From assembly GCF_000369065.1 (NCBI RefSeq), contig NZ_KB849800.1, positions 303,973 to 367,972 on the forward strand: 64,000 nt of DNA. Reading direction: 5' to 3'. Origin of the DNA: Acinetobacter haemolyticus CIP 64.3 = MTCC 9819. Its GTDB lineage: Bacteria; Pseudomonadota; Gammaproteobacteria; Pseudomonadales; Moraxellaceae. Under the pieces are notes generated by a model that was not told the DNA's origin, did no database searches, and saw only the letters and a list, made by a program, of their open reading frames with translations. The number at the start of each line of letters is the position of its first letter. Positions within the stretch are counted from its first letter, which is position 1. Of this stretch, positions 19,680-29,113 are shown in pieces. The position numbers and the translations under genes were made by a program.

Positions 19680-22162
19680 ATTCAATTGTAAAACCCTTAC
19701 TTCTACAGAGCTTTCGTACAGGTGGATTGTATCTGTTGATCATTGCTTTATCTCTCGCGATCAGCGCTACGACTGCATTAAAATTTAGCAATACACAAGT
19801 ACAAAATGCAGTCACTCTACAAGCAGCAGAAATGCTTGGCGCTGATTTGGTGTTATCTGACCATGAACCTATCCAAGCTGATTGGCATCAGCAGGCTGAA
19901 AAACTAGATCTGAAGCAGTCTGCTGTAATGGTTTTTGGTTCTATGGCACATACGGATGATCAGTTTGTGATGGTGAATGTTAAAGCCGTCGATGAAAATT
20001 TTCCTTTACGAGGGAAATTAGAGATTTCACCAGTGGCACAGACGATTCAGTCGGGACAAGTGTGGTTAAGTCCTCGAGCAATGGACTTATTACAGGTAAA
20101 GATCGGGGATCAGGTTGCGATTGCAGATGGCCAGTTTAAGGTCACAGGGCAGATTGAACACGATTCGAATCAAGAACTTGGTTTTTCTGGTTTTTCACCG
20201 ACTGTGATCATTCATCAAACTGATATTGCTAAAACCAATGCTGTTCAAGTGGGAAGCCGCATAGAATATCGTTTGCTTATGGCTGGAACACCGACACAGG
20301 TCAACACATTTCAACAACAGTTTGAACTGCAAAACAAGCAAGATCATCCTGAGGTTCAAACAGATGATCTTAGCATGTCGAACCAAGAGACGAGTTCTCT
20401 AAAATTGCGAGATGCGAGTCAATCCAATACACGATTGATGAAACCAATTGAAAATTTGGATACCTTCTTGCAGCTTGCCAATTTGTTGACGATTTTATTG
20501 TGCGGCATTGCCATTGCCTTAACCAGTCAACGTTATGTACAACAAAACCAAGATCATATTGCATTGTTACGTTGTATGGGTGCAAGTAAGAAACAAATCA
20601 TTGTGGCTTATTGTGTGTTACTCGCAGTGGTCAGTGCCTTATCGATTATGGTCGGAAGTCTGATTGGTATCGGTTTAGGCTATGGTTTGTTGCAGTTAAT
20701 GTTGCAGTTGATACCGCAATTACAATTGAGTTTTGCTATAGGTGATTTGTTTTATGCCTTACCGGTCGCTATTTTTACCAGTGTAATGGTGCTGATTGGT
20801 TTTATTTTGCCAAGTATTTGGGAATTGCTAAACACACCTCCAATTCGAGTGATTCGACAGCAAGAACGTTCGCGTAAATCTTATGTTGCAATGTTTGCAG
20901 TGGGGGTGACGAGTTTAATGGTTTTCAGTCTGGTATTGAGCGATAACCTGTCACTCAGTATGTTAGTGTTAGCTGCAATCTTGTTCTTGTGTGCTGTACT
21001 TTATGTACTGATTTGGCTGTTATTAAAAGCGATCAAACAGCTTAAACATCCAATCTCTGCCTATGTACGGATTCCTCATCAAACCGCTTTGCAAATTACA
21101 GCTTTGGCCTTGGGGTTAAGTTTAATAACAGTGCTCAGTGTTTTAAGAACCGATTTATTACAACGATGGCAACAGCAATTGCCTGAAGGTACACCCAATC
21201 AGTTTGTTTATGGTTTACCACCTTTTGATATGCCTCTGCTAAAACAGCAAATTGAACAAAATGGTTGGCAATCCACACCACTTTATCCAAATATTCGGGG
21301 ACGATTGATCGCAAAAAATGGTGAGGCATTTTCTCCGGAATTGGTTGAGCAAAATAACTCATTACGCCGTGAACTCAATTTAACTCAAACGACAGATTTT
21401 CCGGATGACAATGTCATTACAAGTGGTGAGCATGTTTTTACGAAAACACATCAAGTTTCTGTCGAAGAAAAGCTAGCTGCTGAATTAGGTATCCAGATCG
21501 GCGATGAACTCAGTTTTAATTTGCCTGAAGGAACGTTGCAAGCCACAGTAATCAACCTCAGATCGGTTGAGTGGGAGAGCTTTAGCCCAAATTTCTTCTT
21601 TATTTTTTCGCCAAATAGCATGGATGAAAATGCAGGTAGTTATCTGGGGAGTTTTTACGTTCCTCCTACGGATCAAGCCAAAATGGTGTCCTTAATTCAA
21701 CAGTTTTCAAATACCGTGTTTATTGATGTGGGACGTGTTTTGGATGAAGTGAAAAGACTTATGAATGTACTGGTGCAAATCGTCACAGTATTGGCAATGC
21801 TGGTTGGACTATCTGGTTTACTGGTATTGATTGCCTGTCTAAATGTATTGATGGATGAACGACGTAAAGAAGTCGCGTTAATGCGCTCATTTGGAATTGC
21901 TAAAAATAAATTGAAACGGATGCTCAGTTTAGAGATCGGTTTTATTGGTGCATTGGCTGGTGTGGTAGCCTGTCTTTTTGCTGAGGTGATTAGTGCGATT
22001 GCCAGTTATAAAATGCAAATGGCAATCCAATGGCACCCTGAGATTTGGTTAATTCTGCCGTTGAGTATGCTGTTGGTTTGTACCTTGATTGGACGTTATC
22101 GCCTAAGCTATTTATGTGATATTCCACCCTTGCAGAGCTTGAGGGAAATCAACCAATCTTAA
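19676..22162 (+). CDS. ybbP: ABC transporter permease, FtsX/MacB-like (YbbP)
   Basis: This 828-residue inner-membrane protein has an N-terminal membrane segment, a large periplasmic domain and clusters of hydrophobic segments around residues 265-420 and near the C-terminus, typical of FtsX-like permeases with two repeated modules. It forms a complex with the overlapping ATPase encoded just upstream. The E. coli counterpart sits next to tesA too, which suggests a role in handling lipophilic or acylated molecules at the periplasmic face. The actual substrate is not established. The ATG at 19676 shares bases with the preceding stop. Confidence 0.92.
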   Translation: MNSIVKPLLLQSFRTGGLYLLIIALSLAISATTALKFSNTQVQNAVTLQAAEMLGADLVLSDHEPIQADWHQQAEKLDLKQSAVMVFGSMAHTDDQFVMVNVKAVDENFPLRGKLEISPVAQTIQSGQVWLSPRAMDLLQVKIGDQVAIADGQFKVTGQIEHDSNQELGFSGFSPTVIIHQTDIAKTNAVQVGSRIEYRLLMAGTPTQVNTFQQQFELQNKQDHPEVQTDDLSMSNQETSSLKLRDASQSNTRLMKPIENLDTFLQLANLLTILLCGIAIALTSQRYVQQNQDHIALLRCMGASKKQIIVAYCVLLAVVSALSIMVGSLIGIGLGYGLLQLMLQLIPQLQLSFAIGDLFYALPVAIFTSVMVLIGFILPSIWELLNTPPIRVIRQQERSRKSYVAMFAVGVTSLMVFSLVLSDNLSLSMLVLAAILFLCAVLYVLIWLLLKAIKQLKHPISAYVRIPHQTALQITALALGLSLITVLSVLRTDLLQRWQQQLPEGTPNQFVYGLPPFDMPLLKQQIEQNGWQSTPLYPNIRGRLIAKNGEAFSPELVEQNNSLRRELNLTQTTDFPDDNVITSGEHVFTKTHQVSVEEKLAAELGIQIGDELSFNLPEGTLQATVINLRSVEWESFSPNFFFIFSPNSMDENAGSYLGSFYVPPTDQAKMVSLIQQFSNTVFIDVGRVLDEVKRLMNVLVQIVTVLAMLVGLSGLLVLIACLNVLMDERRKEVALMRSFGIAKNKLKRMLSLEIGFIGALAGVVACLFAEVISAIASYKMQMAIQWHPEIWLILPLSMLLVCTLIGRYRLSYLCDIPPLQSLREINQS

Positions 22163-22174
22163 AAATCATGTAAT

Positions 22175-22214
22175 GATTTAGATGCAAGATATTCTGTTAT
22201 TTTGCATCTAAATC
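22175..22214. terminator. Terminator between ybbP and the VOC gene
   Basis: GATTTAGATGCAA and TTGCATCTAAATC form a perfect 13-bp stem with a 14-base loop between convergent genes. Confidence 0.8.
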
Positions 22215-22242
22215 CTACTATGCTTTAAAAAACTTCGTTTGA

Positions 22243-22671
22243 TCAACAATCCGAGGGTGGCATAATTTGTGGATTCCAGACGATTTCCCAAAGATGGCCA
22301 TTCGGATCAAGAAAGTATCCTGCGTAACCGCCATAAAAAGTATTCTGGGCTTGTTTCACGATGACAGCACCTGCTTTTTTCGCAGTTTCCATAATTTCAT
22401 CAACTTCATTTTTATTGCTGACATTATGTCCAATCGACATGGCGGTTGAACTAATGGGTTGCTGAATTAATCCTGCATCAATCGCGAGATCTTCTTGAGC
22501 AAAGATTGCGAGTTTTAGTCCGCGTTGAAGATCAAAGAAAGCAACAGCGCCATGTTCAAACTCCTGACCTACAATACCTTCTGTTTGTAGCCCAAGACCA
22601 TCACGGTAGAAAATAAGCGATTGTTCTAGATCGGTAACGCCAAGCGTTAAAATGGAAATATGTGGTTTCAT
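22243..22671 (-). CDS. VOC (glyoxalase/bleomycin resistance) family protein
   Basis: This 142-residue protein has the paired beta-alpha-beta-beta-beta modules of the vicinal oxygen chelate fold: ISILTLGVTDLEQSLIFYRDGLGL at the N-terminus and YGGYAGYFLDPNGHLWEIVWNP at the C-terminus. The terminal Glu and an N-terminal His could bind a metal. The reaction is unknown. The ATG at 22671 has a strong GAGGGG ribosome site; the frame upstream is the leader. That roughly 140-base leader is highly structured and is reported separately as a possible cis-regulatory RNA. Confidence 0.85.
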   Translation of the reverse strand: MKPHISILTLGVTDLEQSLIFYRDGLGLQTEGIVGQEFEHGAVAFFDLQRGLKLAIFAQEDLAIDAGLIQQPISSTAMSIGHNVSNKNEVDEIMETAKKAGAVIVKQAQNTFYGGYAGYFLDPNGHLWEIVWNPQIMPPSDC

Positions 22672-22810
22672 CTTTGTGCCCCTCTTGATGTCATAGATGT
22701 ACCTACATGAAGTGAGTACATTATTCGTCATGGGCCGTTAGTCGAATAACGGAAGAACTCGTATCAACGAGGGAATGGGCCAACCGTCCCAAACCTAATC
22801 TGTTTTTGAC
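22672..22810 (-). ncRNA. Structured 5' leader of the VOC gene, candidate cis-regulatory RNA
   Basis: Between the predicted promoter and the VOC start the sequence can form several perfect hairpins: CCGTTA/TAACGG (22735-22740 with 22747-22752), CTCGT/ACGAG (22758-22762 with 22767-22771) and ATGTAC/GTACAT (22697-22702 with 22716-22721) close to the ribosome site. A TGGGCC hexamer is repeated at 22731 and 22776. The G+C content is higher than in other gaps here. I could not match it to a riboswitch class I know. Confidence 0.45.
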
Positions 22811-22816
22811 AAAAAA

Positions 22817-22845
22817 AGCATAATAAATGGATGGATTTTAGTCAA
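22817..22845 (-). promoter_or_regulatory. Promoter of the VOC gene
   Basis: Read on the - strand, TTGACT (22845-22840) and TATGCT (22822-22817) are separated by exactly 17 bases. Transcription would start near 22810, giving a leader of about 140 bases. Confidence 0.7.
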
Positions 22846-22932
22846 TATTGAAAGGATAGTATGCGCATGAATGGATTAAATTGGGCGGTGATTTGTTTGA
22901 GATGATCGCCCAATTTAATTGTTTAAGCGATT

Positions 22933-23736
22933 TTAATTGAGTTTATTTTGAATCAAAATCTCATACCATAACGGATGTAGTGTTTGACCTAATGCTGTGC
23001 AGTAAACGTAAAATCCATATAGCAATAGTGTTGCAATCAGAACAGCTCCAAGTTGGAACATTATTTTTTTCCCAGTTTTTTGGCTGAGATACCATGCGGT
23101 TGCTAAAACAGCCCCCATGAGCATCCCACCGATATGGGCAGCATTATTAATCCCTGAAACTGTAAAGCCGAATATGAGGTTAATTGCCATAATCAATAGC
23201 AAAGACTTCTTATCTAAGAGGAAACGTTGTCGTGGCAACATCGGTAAGACGGAAATAATGGTAAGGGCTGCACCTAATCCCATCACTGCACCAGAAGCAC
23301 CAGCACTGATTTTAGGTAAGTATTTTGGATCAAAATGCTGTAGCAATTGATAGCCATCTAGGATACTGAGATAGCTTGATAGAACACTCCCCATCAACCC
23401 AGCAAGGAAATAAAGTGCAATATAGTAGCGACGGCCAAACAGTTGCTCAGCGATACTGCCAAAAATGTATAATGCCCACATATTCAGCATGAGATGGATC
23501 ATTCCGAAATGGAAAAACATGCTGCTGAAAAGCCGTTCTGGCTGACCTAAAAAGGTCAGTGGTGTGAAATCTGCACCCCAAGCAATTGCATCAACAGGGG
23601 AAGGGTCGGTAATATCGACGCCTGTGAGGATTTGCCAGCCAAATAGGCTCACGTTGATAGCAATCAAAGCTGCAGTAAACCACCAAGTATGTACGTGTAA
23701 TTTTTGAGTAATTTGTGGTGGTGTTGTTTCAGTCAT
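22933..23736 (-). CDS. Rhomboid family intramembrane serine protease (second copy)
   Basis: This 267-residue polytopic protein carries the catalytic Ser148 in SAGASGA and His201 in NNAAHIGG, with the HLMLNMWALY oxyanion helix. The N-terminal segment before the first core helix is longer than in the 205-residue rhomboid at 11192, and an extra C-terminal membrane segment (LGAVLIATLLLYGFYVY) gives the 6+1 topology. The substrate is unknown. It is transcribed alone, divergently from mtgA. Confidence 0.93.
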   Translation of the reverse strand: MTETTPPQITQKLHVHTWWFTAALIAINVSLFGWQILTGVDITDPSPVDAIAWGADFTPLTFLGQPERLFSSMFFHFGMIHLMLNMWALYIFGSIAEQLFGRRYYIALYFLAGLMGSVLSSYLSILDGYQLLQHFDPKYLPKISAGASGAVMGLGAALTIISVLPMLPRQRFLLDKKSLLLIMAINLIFGFTVSGINNAAHIGGMLMGAVLATAWYLSQKTGKKIMFQLGAVLIATLLLYGFYVYCTALGQTLHPLWYEILIQNKLN

Positions 23737-23834
23737 GTACTTAAATGAGTTGCTGCAATGAAAAATAGCTTAGCATGAATCGAAGGTTTGTAGATACGAC
23801 GCAGACTTTTTGCACCTAGGAGTGATGCATTTAA

Positions 23835-24506
23835 ATGAAAGCCTTATTCGCGCGTATAGTGATGCTGATCATCGGCGTGATCTTACTGATTCAGTTGTGG
23901 ATTTTTAGTAGTCTCGTTTGGTGGCGCACTCATCCCGTCAATACCACCATGTTTATGCGTTTGGACTACTGGTCTGATCTAAAACCGATTCAACATCATT
24001 GGCGTGACTATGATGAAATTAGTGATAATTTCAAACATGCAGTTCTGGCAGGTGAGGATGCTAAATTTATTCATCATCATGGTTTCGACTGGGCTGGGAT
24101 TCAGCATGCTTTAGAGCGTAATAATAAAAAAGGTGAAGTTGTGGCGGGTGGTTCGACGATTTCACAACAATTAGCGAAAAATTTATTTCTCTACAATAAA
24201 CGTTCATTTGTGCGCAAAGGACAAGAAGCCATCGCGACATGGATGATGGAGCGTATGTGGTCAAAACGTAGAATTTTAGAAGTGTATATGAACTCTGTTG
24301 AGTTCGGACAAAATATTTACGGTGTAGAAGCTGCTGCGCAATTTTATTATGGCAAAAGTGCGAAAAGCTTAACGCGCGAACAGGCCGCCTTTCTCGCTGC
24401 ATTGCTACCAAACCCTAAATATTATCAAAACAACCGTAATGATCGAAAGTTGCAATACCGTAAGCGTGTTATTTTGAAATATATGAACGGGACGCAAAAA
24501 CCTTAA
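23835..24506 (+). CDS. mtgA: Monofunctional biosynthetic peptidoglycan transglycosylase
   Basis: This 223-residue GT51 enzyme polymerises lipid II into glycan strands at the inner membrane. A single N-terminal membrane anchor (residues 5-30) is followed by the transglycosylase domain with the catalytic Glu in [14 protein letters not shown], then [29 protein letters not shown] and [12 protein letters not shown]. No transpeptidase domain is present, which separates it from class A PBPs. A hairpin follows at 24565. Confidence 0.96.
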   Translation: MKALFARIVMLIIGVILLIQLWIFSSLVWWRTHPVNTTMFMRLDYWSDLKPIQHHWRDYDEISDNFKHAVLAGEDAKFIHHHGFDWAGIQHALERNNKKGEVVAGGSTISQQLAKNLFLYNKRSFVRKGQEAIATWMMERMWSKRRILEVYMNSVEFGQNIYGVEAAAQFYYGKSAKSLTREQAAFLAALLPNPKYYQNNRNDRKLQYRKRVILKYMNGTQKP

Positions 24507-24564
24507 ATGTTCATTTGGTAGTTGATGAATAAGAACTCCGCAGATTGGAATTATTTTATAAAAG

Positions 24565-24592
24565 AAAAGCTCAATATTTTTGGGCTTTTTTA
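24565..24592 (+). terminator. mtgA terminator
   Basis: AAAAGCTC pairs with GGGCTTTT (one G-T wobble) and ends in a T run. Confidence 0.6.
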
Positions 24593-24661
24593 CCAAATTG
24601 ACATAATTTTGCAGCATACTTAAATCATCACTTGATAAATGATAATGCGACAAGGTTCGGT

Positions 24662-26740
24662 ATGAATACTGCAGTGACGACAACAGCGCCAATAGAATAC
24701 AGTTACAACGATCGTTATATTAATCGTGAACTTTCAATTCTTGATTTCCATCTTCGTGTATTGGAACAAGCAGTTGATCCACTTCATCCCTTGTTAGAGC
24801 GGATGAACTTTTTGCTGATCTTTTCACGTAACCTCGATGAGTTTTTTGAAATTCGTGTCGCAGGGGTTATGGAGCAACTAACATTAGGTAATGAAAGCCG
24901 TACTCCTGATGGCTTAACCCCAAAGCAAGTGTTGGAACAAATTTCCAAAACAGCACATGCTGCGATCGAGCGCCAGTATCGTATTCTTAACCAAGAAATT
25001 TTGCCGAAGTTACGCGAAGAAGATATTTGCTTTTTACGTCGTGGTGAATTAACACCAGCCCAATCGGCATGGATTAAGAAATATTTCCAAGAACAAGTTG
25101 CACCTGTACTGACACCTATTAGCCTTGATCCTGCTCATCCATTTCCACGCTTAGTGAATAAAAGTTTAAACTTTATCGTGACTTTAGAAGGTAAGGATGC
25201 GTTTGGTCGTCAAATTGATCTAGCGGTTGTGCCTGCTCCACGTTCATTACCTCGTGTTGTTCGATTACCTGATGAATTAACAGATGGTAAGGAACATCAT
25301 GTGATGTTATCTGCCATCATCCATGAGCACGTATCAGATTTGTTCCCTGGCATGACTGCGACAGGATGTTATCAGTTCCGCGTCACGCGAAATGCTGACT
25401 TGGCACTGAATGAGGACGTTGAAGATTTAGCGAAAGCTTTGAAAGGTGAGTTGAGTTCACGTCGTTTTGGTCGAGCGGTGCGTTTAGAAGTCACACATAA
25501 CTGTCCACAGCATATCTATAAATATTTGTTAGATGAATTTGATCTAAATGAAGAGCAGCTTTACCGTGTGGATGGACCGGTAAATTTAGCGCGTCTACTT
25601 TCTAATTTTAAACGTCCTCATCTACGTTATGACTCACATACGCCTATCTTGCCTAGAGCGTTTAAAAAGTCTGAGAATATTTTTGCGGCGATGCAAAAGC
25701 AGGACATTCTCCTACACCATCCTTTTGAGTCATTTGCACCAGTGATTCAATTATTACGCGAAGCGGCACGTGATCCTCAAGTTTTGGCGATCAAACAAAC
25801 CCTTTATCGTAGTGGCGCTGACTCAGAAATCGTGCAAGTGCTTGCTGAAGCGGCACGCAATGGTAAAGAAGTGACGGCTGTGATTGAGCTTCGTGCACGA
25901 TTTGATGAAGAGTCAAATATCGAAGTGGCAAACGTTTTACAAGAAGCGGGGGCGGTAGTTGTATACGGTATCGTTGGTTATAAGACTCACGCCAAAATGA
26001 TTCTGGTTGTGCGCCGTGAAAATAATAAACTGATTCGTTATGTTCATTTAGGTACGGGTAATTACCATGCAGGCAATGCACGTATTTATACTGATTATGG
26101 TTTGATGACCACTGACAAAGATATTTGTGAAGATGTGCATCGGATTTTCCAAGAGCTCACTGGAATGGGCAAAATGGCAAAACCGAAAAAGCTTTTGCAT
26201 GCACCATTTACTTTGCACGCGCAGTTGATCAACTTTATTGATGATGAAATTGCAAATGTAAAAGCGGGAAAAGCGGCCCAAATTATCATTAAAGTAAATG
26301 CATTGACGGAAGTACAGTTGATCAACAAACTGTATGAAGCTTCTCAGGCGGGTGTACAAATTGATTTAATTATTCGTTCTATCTGCTGCTTACGTCCAGG
26401 TTTACCAAATCTGTCAGAAAACATTCGTGTGCGTTCGATCGTCGGTCGTTTCTTAGAACATACTCGTGTTTATTATTTCAGCAATAATGGCAATCCGGGT
26501 ATTTATTGCTCAAGCGCAGACTGGATGGATCGTAATCTGTTTAATCGTGTTGAAGCTTGCTTCCCGATTGAAGATCCTGCGTTGAAAAAGTCGATTTATC
26601 AACTGGGTCTGTTAAATTATCTTAAAGACAATCAACAAGCATGGTTGCTACAAGGTGATGGTGTTTGGGTACGTGCCCAGCTTGCTGAAGGAGAAACTCC
26701 TCATAATGCACAGCAGAAGTTATTAGAAGCGATTAAATGA
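24662..26740 (+). CDS. ppk: Polyphosphate kinase 1
   Basis: This 692-residue enzyme reversibly transfers the terminal phosphate of ATP to polyphosphate at the membrane. The N-terminal domain begins at [12 protein letters not shown]. Catalytic segments include IKQTLYRSG, the phosphorylated His region [13 protein letters not shown], and [19 protein letters not shown]. The C-terminal domain contains [17 protein letters not shown]. An in-frame TTG at 24632 exists, but the ATG at 24662 with an AAGG site seven bases upstream is the better start. It is a single-gene unit ended by a strong hairpin. Confidence 0.97.
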   Translation: MNTAVTTTAPIEYSYNDRYINRELSILDFHLRVLEQAVDPLHPLLERMNFLLIFSRNLDEFFEIRVAGVMEQLTLGNESRTPDGLTPKQVLEQISKTAHAAIERQYRILNQEILPKLREEDICFLRRGELTPAQSAWIKKYFQEQVAPVLTPISLDPAHPFPRLVNKSLNFIVTLEGKDAFGRQIDLAVVPAPRSLPRVVRLPDELTDGKEHHVMLSAIIHEHVSDLFPGMTATGCYQFRVTRNADLALNEDVEDLAKALKGELSSRRFGRAVRLEVTHNCPQHIYKYLLDEFDLNEEQLYRVDGPVNLARLLSNFKRPHLRYDSHTPILPRAFKKSENIFAAMQKQDILLHHPFESFAPVIQLLREAARDPQVLAIKQTLYRSGADSEIVQVLAEAARNGKEVTAVIELRARFDEESNIEVANVLQEAGAVVVYGIVGYKTHAKMILVVRRENNKLIRYVHLGTGNYHAGNARIYTDYGLMTTDKDICEDVHRIFQELTGMGKMAKPKKLLHAPFTLHAQLINFIDDEIANVKAGKAAQIIIKVNALTEVQLINKLYEASQAGVQIDLIIRSICCLRPGLPNLSENIRVRSIVGRFLEHTRVYYFSNNGNPGIYCSSADWMDRNLFNRVEACFPIEDPALKKSIYQLGLLNYLKDNQQAWLLQGDGVWVRAQLAEGETPHNAQQKLLEAIK

Positions 26741-26747
26741 TTGAGTT

Positions 26748-26780
26748 AAAAAAATCGGCCTAATTAGGTCGATTTTTTTT
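26748..26780. terminator. Bidirectional terminator after ppk
   Basis: An AAAAATCGGCCTAA/TTAGGTCGATTTTT stem with one G-T wobble, flanked by A and T runs, lies between convergent genes. Confidence 0.85.
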
Positions 26781-26787
26781 CGAAAAT

Positions 26788-27831
26788 TTAGCGTGTAGTC
26801 ATTTCTACAATCAGTTGATTGACTAAATCGGCTGCTTCTAATTCGCGAATCTGTGACACATTACTGCCTGCCCAAAATGCACCATAACTATAATCTTGAT
26901 GCTGACTTGCGATGCTCATTAATTGTTTCGCCAAATCATAAGTATATGGATAAGCAGGGACCGTTGGTCGATTCGGTGCATCGATTTGCGTATGCCATGT
27001 GCCCAATAAACCACGTGCTGGGCGACCAGATAAACTTGCACTTATTTGTGTAATACTTTGGCTAAACAGCGCTTTACGGTAGGCAGCATTGGCACTTGAA
27101 CTTTTACATTGTACAAATGCTGTCCCCAGTTGTACTGCACTTGCGCCATGTTTTAACATATTTTTTGCCTGATCACCATTCATGATGCCGCCAGCAGCAA
27201 TGATTGGTCGTGAACAGTGTTGAGTGAGTAATTCGACCAAATCACTGGTTTTGATTGCCGCATCAAAATGTTGATTAAAAATACCACGATGTCCACCAGC
27301 TTCAATGCCTTGCGCAATGATTAAATCAATACCAGCAGCTTCTATGGCTTGGGCTTCTATCAAATTTGTTGCAGACACCATCGTAATAATACCTGCATTT
27401 TTGAGCGCTTTAATTTTATGAGCATGAGGAATCCCAAAATGAAAACTGACAGCTTTAGGTTTGGTCTCTAATACCACATTTAAAAAATCGTCATTTTCTA
27501 GAAAGCTGGGGTAAATACACTTGAGTTCAGTTGGTGGCTGAGCATCAAATTTTTTGAATGCTGGGGTTAAATATTCAATCCACTGTTGTTCATGTTGTGG
27601 ATTTAATGGTTCTGGTTGATGACAAAAGAAATTGACCTGAAATGGATGGTCACTGAGCTGTTGAGTTTTTAAGATGAGTTCTTTTGCTGATTCTGGTGTA
27701 TTGGCACCAAGACCCAAAGAACCGAGTGCACCTTGATTGGAAACTTCAGCTGCAAGTTCAGGAGTAGACACACCTGCCATAGGTGCTAGAAAAATAGGAT
27801 GTTTTATTTCTAGTAATTCTAAAATTGACAT
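26788..27831 (-). CDS. Nitronate monooxygenase family protein (2-nitropropane dioxygenase-like)
   Basis: This 347-residue FMN-dependent TIM-barrel enzyme would oxidise alkyl nitronates or the natural toxin propionate-3-nitronate. It opens with LEIKHPIFLAPMAGVSTPEL and shows the flavin and substrate loop IIAQGIEAGGHRG with the conserved His, followed by the phosphate-binding AAGGIMNGDQ and ASAVQLGTAF. The class resembles the NMO I group, but related fatty acid and toluate reductases share this fold, so the substrate is inferred. It is a single gene on the - strand. Confidence 0.9.
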   Translation of the reverse strand: MSILELLEIKHPIFLAPMAGVSTPELAAEVSNQGALGSLGLGANTPESAKELILKTQQLSDHPFQVNFFCHQPEPLNPQHEQQWIEYLTPAFKKFDAQPPTELKCIYPSFLENDDFLNVVLETKPKAVSFHFGIPHAHKIKALKNAGIITMVSATNLIEAQAIEAAGIDLIIAQGIEAGGHRGIFNQHFDAAIKTSDLVELLTQHCSRPIIAAGGIMNGDQAKNMLKHGASAVQLGTAFVQCKSSSANAAYRKALFSQSITQISASLSGRPARGLLGTWHTQIDAPNRPTVPAYPYTYDLAKQLMSIASQHQDYSYGAFWAGSNVSQIRELEAADLVNQLIVEMTTR

Positions 27832-27935
27832 GTATTAGTACCTCATCTCTTTTCATCCAACATAGCTTAGATTTAAAAAAAATAGCAAATAATAGTGGTT
27901 ATTTACTTGAGGAATGAACTATTAAGGAATGATGT

Positions 27936-27969
27936 AAAAAGGTGTTTGACTCATGACTAGTCAAACACC
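27936..27969 (-). terminator. Terminator of the cytochrome bd operon
   Basis: GGTGTTTGACT and AGTCAAACACC form a perfect 11-bp stem with a 7-base loop. On the - strand it is followed by five T, just past the small-subunit stop. Confidence 0.9.
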
Positions 27970-27985
27970 CAAAAGAGCTTAGAGG

Positions 27986-28096
27986 TTATTGATAAGCCAA
28001 CATGAGCAAAGCCTTAAAGAGACCTGCGATAATTGCCAAACCTAAAAAACCAACTAACCATAATCCGATAAACCATTTGATTTGTGATTTTTTCAT
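27986..28096 (-). CDS. cydX: Small membrane subunit of cytochrome bd oxidase (CydX / DUF2474-like)
   Basis: This 36-residue reading frame starts MKKSQIKWFIGLWLVGFLG and consists of a short basic start and a single membrane helix. It begins 11 bases after the cydB stop and is followed at once by the operon terminator, so it is the third gene of the operon. Position and shape match the tiny CydX or CioZ-type subunits that stabilise the haem site of cytochrome bd. By sequence it looks closer to the DUF2474 type found with CIO-like oxidases. It is short enough to be missed by standard gene calling. Confidence 0.8.
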   Translation of the reverse strand: MKKSQIKWFIGLWLVGFLGLAIIAGLFKALLMLAYQ

Positions 28097-28107
28097 TGGA
28101 TTTCACC

Positions 28108-29112
28108 TCAATGATAGCCTTCGTCACCGATACGTACTTTATCTCTAAAGATCCAGTATCCCCAGAAGGTGTAGACCAAAATGATTGGGATCATGATTGC
28201 AGCACCGACTAAAGCAAAGATTTGGCTTTCTTTTGGCGCAGCGGCATCCCAAATCGTGACAGATGGTGGAATAATGTATGGCCATAAGCTAATGACAAAG
28301 CCAGAGTAGGCAAGAAACATCAGCATTAAAGTATAAATAAAAGGTTTATATTCACTTCTATTTACACAAGCGCGCCATGCCAAATAGCTAAAAATCAATA
28401 CTAAAATTGGAACAGGGCTAAAGTAGATTAGTTGTGGCACAGTAAACCATTTCTCTGCAATGGCAGGTTGACTATATGGGGTATACAAGCTCACTGCAAT
28501 GAAAATTGCCAATAGTGTGAAGATCAGTTTTGGCATCAGATCATACATTCTGTTTTGTAGTGCTTGGTCAGTTTTTAGAATTAACCAGCCACATCCCAAC
28601 GCTGCATACATCACGACCACACCTAGACCAGTAAATAGAGCAAAAGGTGTCAACCAGTCCAAACTTCCCCCAACATAGATACCATTTTCAGTTTTTAAAC
28701 CTTGAATATAGGCACCTAAAATCACGCCTTGCAGGAAGCTGGCAAGTGTTGACCCCCAAATAAAAGCCATATCCCAAAGTGCTTTGGAGCGATTCGCTTT
28801 AAAGCGGAACTCAAAAGCAACACCCCTAAAAATGAGGGCAATCACCATTAGGGTAATCGGCATATAGAGAGCAGATAATACGGTTGCGTAGACGATTGGG
28901 AAGGCAGCAAACAAACCAGCGCCGCCAAGCACCATCCATGTTTCATTGCCATCCCATACGGGTGCAACGGTATTCATCATCACATCACGCTCTTGCTGAC
29001 CTTTGATGAAGGGAAATAGAATCCCGATGCCGAGATCAAAACCATCAAGTACGACATAAATTAATACGCCTAAGGCAATAATCATTGCCCAAATAAGAGG
29101 AATATCGAACAT
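28108..29112 (-). CDS. cydB: Cytochrome bd-type ubiquinol oxidase subunit II
   Basis: This 334-residue polytopic inner-membrane subunit pairs with CydA to oxidise ubiquinol and reduce oxygen to water. Typical segments are MFDIPLIWAMIIALGVLIYVVLDGFDLG and the WDGNETWMVLGGAGLFAAFP motif. The frame could be extended 17 codons upstream, but the ATG at 29112 gives the usual N-terminus and lies one base after the cydA stop. It forms an operon with cydA and the small subunit. Confidence 0.96.
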   Translation of the reverse strand: MFDIPLIWAMIIALGVLIYVVLDGFDLGIGILFPFIKGQQERDVMMNTVAPVWDGNETWMVLGGAGLFAAFPIVYATVLSALYMPITLMVIALIFRGVAFEFRFKANRSKALWDMAFIWGSTLASFLQGVILGAYIQGLKTENGIYVGGSLDWLTPFALFTGLGVVVMYAALGCGWLILKTDQALQNRMYDLMPKLIFTLLAIFIAVSLYTPYSQPAIAEKWFTVPQLIYFSPVPILVLIFSYLAWRACVNRSEYKPFIYTLMLMFLAYSGFVISLWPYIIPPSVTIWDAAAPKESQIFALVGAAIMIPIILVYTFWGYWIFRDKVRIGDEGYH

Positions 29113-29113
29113 G

